This document shows, piece after piece, positions 5,470-8,637 of a stretch of DNA of 8,637 nucleotides. The notes under the pieces were generated by a model. That model did not search any database. It was given only the letters and a program-made list of their open reading frames with translations, and was not told the origin of the DNA. The stretch comes from Spirochaetaceae bacterium. Its GTDB lineage: Bacteria > Spirochaetota > Spirochaetia > Treponematales > Breznakiellaceae. A program made the translations under genes and the position numbers. Location: positions 1 through 8,637 of the forward strand of contig JAIRPH010000222.1 of the NCBI GenBank assembly GCA_031257135.1, given 5' to 3'. How positions within the stretch are numbered: position 1 is the first letter of the stretch; every line of letters begins with the position of its first letter.

Positions 5470-6582
5470 CTATCGTTTTTTTCCGTCTGCGGAACGGTAC
5501 GGATTCCGGCGGTGGCGCAGATACGCCCGATAAGCCGCGCTGGACTGGTAATAGCCTTGGAGACCCTTGAAGGAAGAGGATTCGTCACAGCGGTAGAGTT
5601 CCAGAAGGGTCGGAAACAGCGGCGATTCAAGGACTTTCTGCGTTTTCGCTAGGGGCAGACGCGGAAGAGCCGCAGGAATCATGTGATGTTTAACCAAAAA
5701 CCAAATGTCTTCGATGAGGGCGGCGTCAAACCCGAGGCGTTTCAGGAATATACGGGACTGCTCCGCGCCGAGTTCCGCATGACCGTCAAACCGCCGCAGT
5801 CCTGATGACTTCGCCAGAGGCTTTCCCGCGTCGTGCAAGAGCAGTCCCAGAGAAAGCCGCAAATCGAAGGTCTTTCGATACCGGAAGGTTTCCATCGTAT
5901 GCTTCCAAACGTTGCCTTCAGGATGAAATTCTTTGGAATGATCCACATCGTCTAAGATGCCAAGCTCATGCCATAATTCTTCAATAAAGCCGCAGAGTTT
6001 CAGCAGTTCCAGTCCCAAATCAGGACGGGAAGATTCCAGCAGACAAGTCAGAATCGCCCGCTGTTCCTCTACTCCCGGAGGACTGCCCCGGGGCAAATCC
6101 TGAAAGGATTCGGCGATGGCTTTAACCGGAGGCTGTCCCTTAGCGTAACGCGCCAGAATAAGCGCGGCGTCCATAGCCGCCCGATAGGATTCCGCGCTCC
6201 GGTTGAGTCCGTTCCACCATGGTTCCGAAGCCGTTTCCAGCAGACCGTCCCGGAATTCCCGCAGAATCGGGTAAACCCCTTCCGAGTCAAGAAAGCGGCG
6301 GGTCTTCTCGTCCTGACTGAAGGAAAGCAGTCGGTAGGAAGGACAATACGGCTCATCAGCGTCGGAGCATCGAAAATACCAGCTTTGTCCTTCCGCATCG
6401 AGCGCGGCGTCTGCAAGCCCGGTTCCCGGAAAGCGCAGTCCCTCAAACGCCTTCGCCAGCTCCGCCGGGTCTGCGTCGGTTTCCGCCCAGACAAACGGAA
6501 GCTCCGGGAATCCCAGATAGCGGTCTATTGCGCTAAAAGCGCAGAGACGCAGTGAATGTCCTATATGTTTTCCAATCTCCAT
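5470..6582 (-). CDS. CCA-adding enzyme/poly(A) polymerase homologue with intact HD domain and degenerate nucleotidyltransferase head
   Basis: The protein has 370 residues. From about residue 125 it follows the neck, body and tail of bacterial CCA-adding enzymes: a neck-like RAAMDAALILARYAKGQ (134-150), then LGLELLKLCGFIEELWHELG (189-208), and an HD phosphohydrolase domain with His228 (VWKHTME), His250-Asp251 (LLHDAGKPL), FDGHAELGA (265-273), His299-His300 and Asp333 (RCDESSS). All HD metal ligands appear present. The first 110 residues line up loosely with the polymerase head, but the GGxVRD loop and the paired catalytic aspartates are not found; ETDADPAELAKAF (34-46) stands where the DxD and following helix would be. 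It may therefore be a phosphodiesterase or phosphatase acting on nucleotides or RNA ends rather than a nucleotidyltransferase. ATG 6582 follows the methyltransferase stop by 3 bases, with AAGGA at 6590-6594. This suggests co-translation. Confidence 0.7.
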   Translation of the reverse strand: MEIGKHIGHSLRLCAFSAIDRYLGFPELPFVWAETDADPAELAKAFEGLRFPGTGLADAALDAEGQSWYFRCSDADEPYCPSYRLLSFSQDEKTRRFLDSEGVYPILREFRDGLLETASEPWWNGLNRSAESYRAAMDAALILARYAKGQPPVKAIAESFQDLPRGSPPGVEEQRAILTCLLESSRPDLGLELLKLCGFIEELWHELGILDDVDHSKEFHPEGNVWKHTMETFRYRKTFDLRLSLGLLLHDAGKPLAKSSGLRRFDGHAELGAEQSRIFLKRLGFDAALIEDIWFLVKHHMIPAALPRLPLAKTQKVLESPLFPTLLELYRCDESSSFKGLQGYYQSSAAYRAYLRHRRNPYRSADGKKR

Positions 6583-6585
6583 ATA

Positions 6586-7134
6586 TCATTCCTTCAAGAA
6601 GCCGTATTCGTAGACTTTCGGCTCGATTTTTTTCGCTAAAACTTTTAAAGCGTCCCGCAGAGTTTTAATCAACCCGTTGTAGTCTTTATCGGCAGACTTT
6701 ACGTTCATTATACCGCTTTCTTTACGCCCCTGAAAATATTCCCGGATGTCGTAAAACGAAGCGTTCACGGAAATAGTTTTATTGTCTTTTATTTTATCGT
6801 GAAAATACTTCCACAACGCTTTTCCCGCAGAAAGAACCGCGCTCGCCTCCTCGCTAAACGTTTTTCCTTTTAGGAAAGAAGACATAAAATTGCTTGCGAA
6901 TTTTTCTTTTGCGTCTACGTCTTTTTCGGCGAACGGTATCCAGTGATTTACGCCGCCGGTACAAGAAATGCGATTCTGCCCGTGAAACAGCGTAAACGCA
7001 AGGCAATCATGCCGGAATTCAGTATCAGTTTTGTAGTTATCGTTGGGATAGAGAAACTGATCCCGGTCGTTAATCCAAGCCGGTTCAATGCAGAGACGCA
7101 CCGCAAAGTAGATGCATCCTTCGATGATATTCTT
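6586..7134 (-). repeat. Copy 1 of a shared 3' gene segment (tandem paralogues)
   Basis: This segment encodes residues 322-503 of the complete methyltransferase. It aligns end to end with 8104-8637 in the gene immediately upstream. By eye about three quarters of residues are identical, with two small gaps totalling five residues. The divergence shows an old duplication or import of a related gene rather than a recent copy. Confidence 0.85.
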
Positions 7135-8097
7135 TCTGTGAAACCCAAAATAATTAATGTGGTGTGTTCCTTCATTAACGGTAATATATGGTTGATGAGT
7201 TCTGAGAAAATCCGCGCCGTAATTCCCCATAAATCCGATTGTATCAGTTTGATATATATCGTATTCTTTTATCCAACGGTTAATATATTTTTGTTTGTTA
7301 TAAAAACTTTTCCTGCCGGAACATTTTCCGTCATGATTGAAAACATCAAGACTGATCGTTTTTGGAAACTTGAATTCATACCCATTATGAGAAAGCCGCC
7401 AAATCAAAAAACCAATTGGGAATTTGCCGCTGACGTTATCAAACGTGACGGATGGACAGATGAATCCTTTTTGAAATTGCGCGGAAAAATTTTCCCGGAA
7501 TTTAGCGAAGTTTGAGGCGTTAATATATTTTAACTTTGAAAATACCGCTAAATGAGCGCCGGCTAATTTATCCGCAATCCGCATCATAAAAAGCGAGAAA
7601 ATCTCATTTGACGCTTTGCCAAGGGTTTCTTTATATTCAGCATGGGAAGCGTATTGCGTTGAAACTGACAATTTGCTTTTTCCTGTTCCGATTATAACTT
7701 TTGTGCTTGTCGCTTCCGCATACGGCGGATTGATGTAGACGATCAGTTTCCTGCGTTTTTCGGGATCGCCGATAATATTTTGCAACTCTGCGGGAAGTTT
7801 TTTTAAATCGTCGTTTAAAAAATCGAATTGGAAGACGTGGTTGGGAAGAAGATTAAAGCCTCCGCCGATGAGTTCTCGGATAGTGTTGATACTGCCGGCG
7901 TCGATATCGCTCGCCCAGAGGTTGTCTTTGTTCGCCAAGCCTGCGAGGAGGTTGCCGGTTCCCGCGGCGCAATCCCAGATATAATACTCGTCCTGCCAAT
8001 CCGCGCCGAAAACTTTTTCCAAATACGCTTTCGATTTATCAGCCCAGATTGCCGGCGTGAAAAACGCTCCCCGCCGTTCCCGCAAAGTCTTTTCCAA
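6586..8097 (-). CDS. DNA adenine N6-methyltransferase-like protein (Eco57I/N6_Mtase type)
   Basis: The protein has 503 residues. RRGAFFTPAIWADK (8-21) fits motif X. WDCAAGTGNLL (41-51) is motif I, which binds S-adenosylmethionine, with Asp64 (SDID) as the likely ribose ligand. INPPY (122-126) is motif IV, the catalytic NPPY of N6-adenine methylases. The remainder, about 130-503, holds conserved blocks such as VNHWIPF (383-389) and SFYDIREYFQGRKESG (447-462), and probably serves target recognition. No PD-(D/E)XK nuclease pattern is evident, so it is either a methylase whose nuclease partner lies elsewhere or an orphan. The start is TTG at 8097; motif X begins only 8 residues in, so the start cannot be much later. 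AAGGAG (8107-8112) in the end of the preceding gene serves as ribosome site. The region is more AT-rich than the genes to its left, suggesting transfer. Confidence 0.85.
   Translation of the reverse strand: MEKTLRERRGAFFTPAIWADKSKAYLEKVFGADWQDEYYIWDCAAGTGNLLAGLANKDNLWASDIDAGSINTIRELIGGGFNLLPNHVFQFDFLNDDLKKLPAELQNIIGDPEKRRKLIVYINPPYAEATSTKVIIGTGKSKLSVSTQYASHAEYKETLGKASNEIFSLFMMRIADKLAGAHLAVFSKLKYINASNFAKFRENFSAQFQKGFICPSVTFDNVSGKFPIGFLIWRLSHNGYEFKFPKTISLDVFNHDGKCSGRKSFYNKQKYINRWIKEYDIYQTDTIGFMGNYGADFLRTHQPYITVNEGTHHINYFGFHRKNIIEGCIYFAVRLCIEPAWINDRDQFLYPNDNYKTDTEFRHDCLAFTLFHGQNRISCTGGVNHWIPFAEKDVDAKEKFASNFMSSFLKGKTFSEEASAVLSAGKALWKYFHDKIKDNKTISVNASFYDIREYFQGRKESGIMNVKSADKDYNGLIKTLRDALKVLAKKIEPKVYEYGFLKE
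6590..6594 (-). promoter_or_regulatory. Ribosome site of the HD-protein gene inside the methyltransferase stop region
   Basis: AAGGA lies in the last two codons (Lys-Glu) of the methyltransferase gene, 7 bases before ATG 6582. It sets the HD-protein start and implies translational coupling. Confidence 0.65.
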
Positions 8098-8103
8098 AGT
8101 CTT

Positions 8104-8637
8104 TTACTCCTTCAAGAAGCCGTAGGCGTAAACCTTCGGCTCGATTTTTTTTACAAGGGCTTTTTGCGCGTCCCGCAGAGCTTTAAGTAACGCTGTGTAG
8201 TCTTCGTCCGCAGACTTTACGTTCATCGCGCCTGATTCCTTGCGCCCCTGAAAATATTCCCGAATGTCGTAAAACGAAGCGTTCACGGAAACAGCGTTAC
8301 TGTTTTTGTGAAAATACTTCCACAAAGCCTTCCCCGCGGATAAAACCTCCTGCGCCTCTGGACTAAATGTTTTTCCCTTTAAGAAAGAAGACATAAAATT
8401 ACTCTCAAACTTTTCATTCGCGCCGGCTTCCTTTTCCGTAAAGGGAATCCAATGATTCACGCCGTATTTGCAGGAAATGTTGTTGTTAAAAAGCGTATAC
8501 ACAAGGCAATCATGCTGAAACTCCGCGTCTTTTTCCCAAGCGTCATTGGGATACAAAAACTGATCCCGGTCGTTAAGCCAAGTCGGAGTTATGCAACGCC
8601 GGACGGCGAAATAAATACAGGCTATGCTTACATTATC
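8104..8637 (-). CDS. Second methyltransferase paralogue, C-terminal part (5' end outside the window)
   Basis: The frame is open to the right edge, so the visible 177 residues are the C-terminus of a longer protein; no real start is present. It matches residues 322-503 of the neighbouring methyltransferase nearly throughout. Shared blocks include CIYFAVRRC (7-15), NDRDQFLYPND (22-32), GVNHWIPF, SNFMSSFLKGKTF and SFYDIREYFQGRKESG, and both end in YGFLKE. The methylase motifs would lie outside the window, so activity cannot be judged; it could be a full gene or a remnant, but the visible part is undamaged. Its TAA is in the same frame as the next gene, whose TTG start follows after two codons. 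Confidence 0.8.
   Translation of the reverse strand, partial: DNVSIACIYFAVRRCITPTWLNDRDQFLYPNDAWEKDAEFQHDCLVYTLFNNNISCKYGVNHWIPFTEKEAGANEKFESNFMSSFLKGKTFSPEAQEVLSAGKALWKYFHKNSNAVSVNASFYDIREYFQGRKESGAMNVKSADEDYTALLKALRDAQKALVKKIEPKVYAYGFLKE
8104..8637 (-). repeat. Copy 2 of the shared 3' gene segment (tandem paralogues)
   Basis: This is the counterpart of 6586-7134. The match continues to the right edge, so the full extent of the duplicated unit is not visible. Nearly invariant stretches alternate with variable patches, the latter around the segments after HDCL and after KYFH. Confidence 0.85.
8107..8112 (-). promoter_or_regulatory. Ribosome site that decides the TTG start of the complete methyltransferase
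   Basis: AAGGAG forms the Lys-Glu codons at the end of the upstream paralogue and lies 9 bases before TTG 8097. No ATG or GTG exists between the in-frame stop (8104-8106) and the TTG. Confidence 0.6.

Noticed and set aside
8104..8556. A small independent gene starting at 8556
   Set aside because: That start is a TTG inside a conserved segment (FLYPND) and the frame is open to the window edge with continuing similarity, so it is the tail of a longer gene.
1..8637. CRISPR arrays, tRNA or rRNA genes
   Set aside because: No regularly spaced repeats, cloverleaf patterns or rRNA-like stretches were seen on either strand.

Overview
The window is bacterial, moderately GC-rich and gene-dense. It most resembles a spirochaete of the Treponema type, perhaps an acetogenic gut treponeme. 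Three things point that way: a cyclophilin-FKBP fusion protein (dual-family immunophilins of this kind are known from Treponema), a CooC-type nickel ATPase typical of organisms with CO dehydrogenase/acetyl-CoA synthase, and nickel-pincer cofactor genes. The assignment is inferred from gene content; no rRNA or other taxonomic marker is present.

Layout from left to right. The left edge (2-151, +) is the C-terminal end of an IS1-family transposase, followed by a probable IS right end and a short hairpin flanked by 9-bp direct repeats. Next comes a leftward two-gene operon (1685 to 320): cooC, then a P-loop protein with a cysteine cluster, driven by a good sigma70-type promoter at 1704-1732 and ending at a GC-rich hairpin. 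A divergent gene (1803-2819) encodes an exported cyclophilin-FKBP peptidyl-prolyl isomerase. A near-consensus promoter (2885-2914) then starts larE and larC (2969-5002), two of the three enzymes that make the nickel-pincer nucleotide cofactor. Converging on larC is a small ModE-like DNA-binding protein (5417 to 5037) with its own candidate promoter.

From 8637 down to 5470 the minus strand carries an apparently co-translated run: the 3' end of one DNA adenine methyltransferase-like gene (cut by the right edge), a full paralogue directly behind it, and a protein related to CCA-adding enzyme/poly(A) polymerase. That last protein keeps its HD domain but seems to have lost the nucleotidyltransferase catalytic residues. 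The two methyltransferase genes lie in the same reading frame, separated by one stop codon and two sense codons. They share a C-terminal region about three quarters identical by eye. This block is visibly more AT-rich than the rest and looks acquired.

Two themes stand out. One is a cluster of metal-cofactor genes (CooC, the Cys-containing P-loop protein, LarE, LarC and a ModE-like regulator). The other is the tandem methyltransferase duplication joined to the HD protein. The strongest candidates for something undescribed are the CooC-coupled P-loop protein and the tandem in-frame methyltransferases linked to the degenerate CCA-enzyme homologue.
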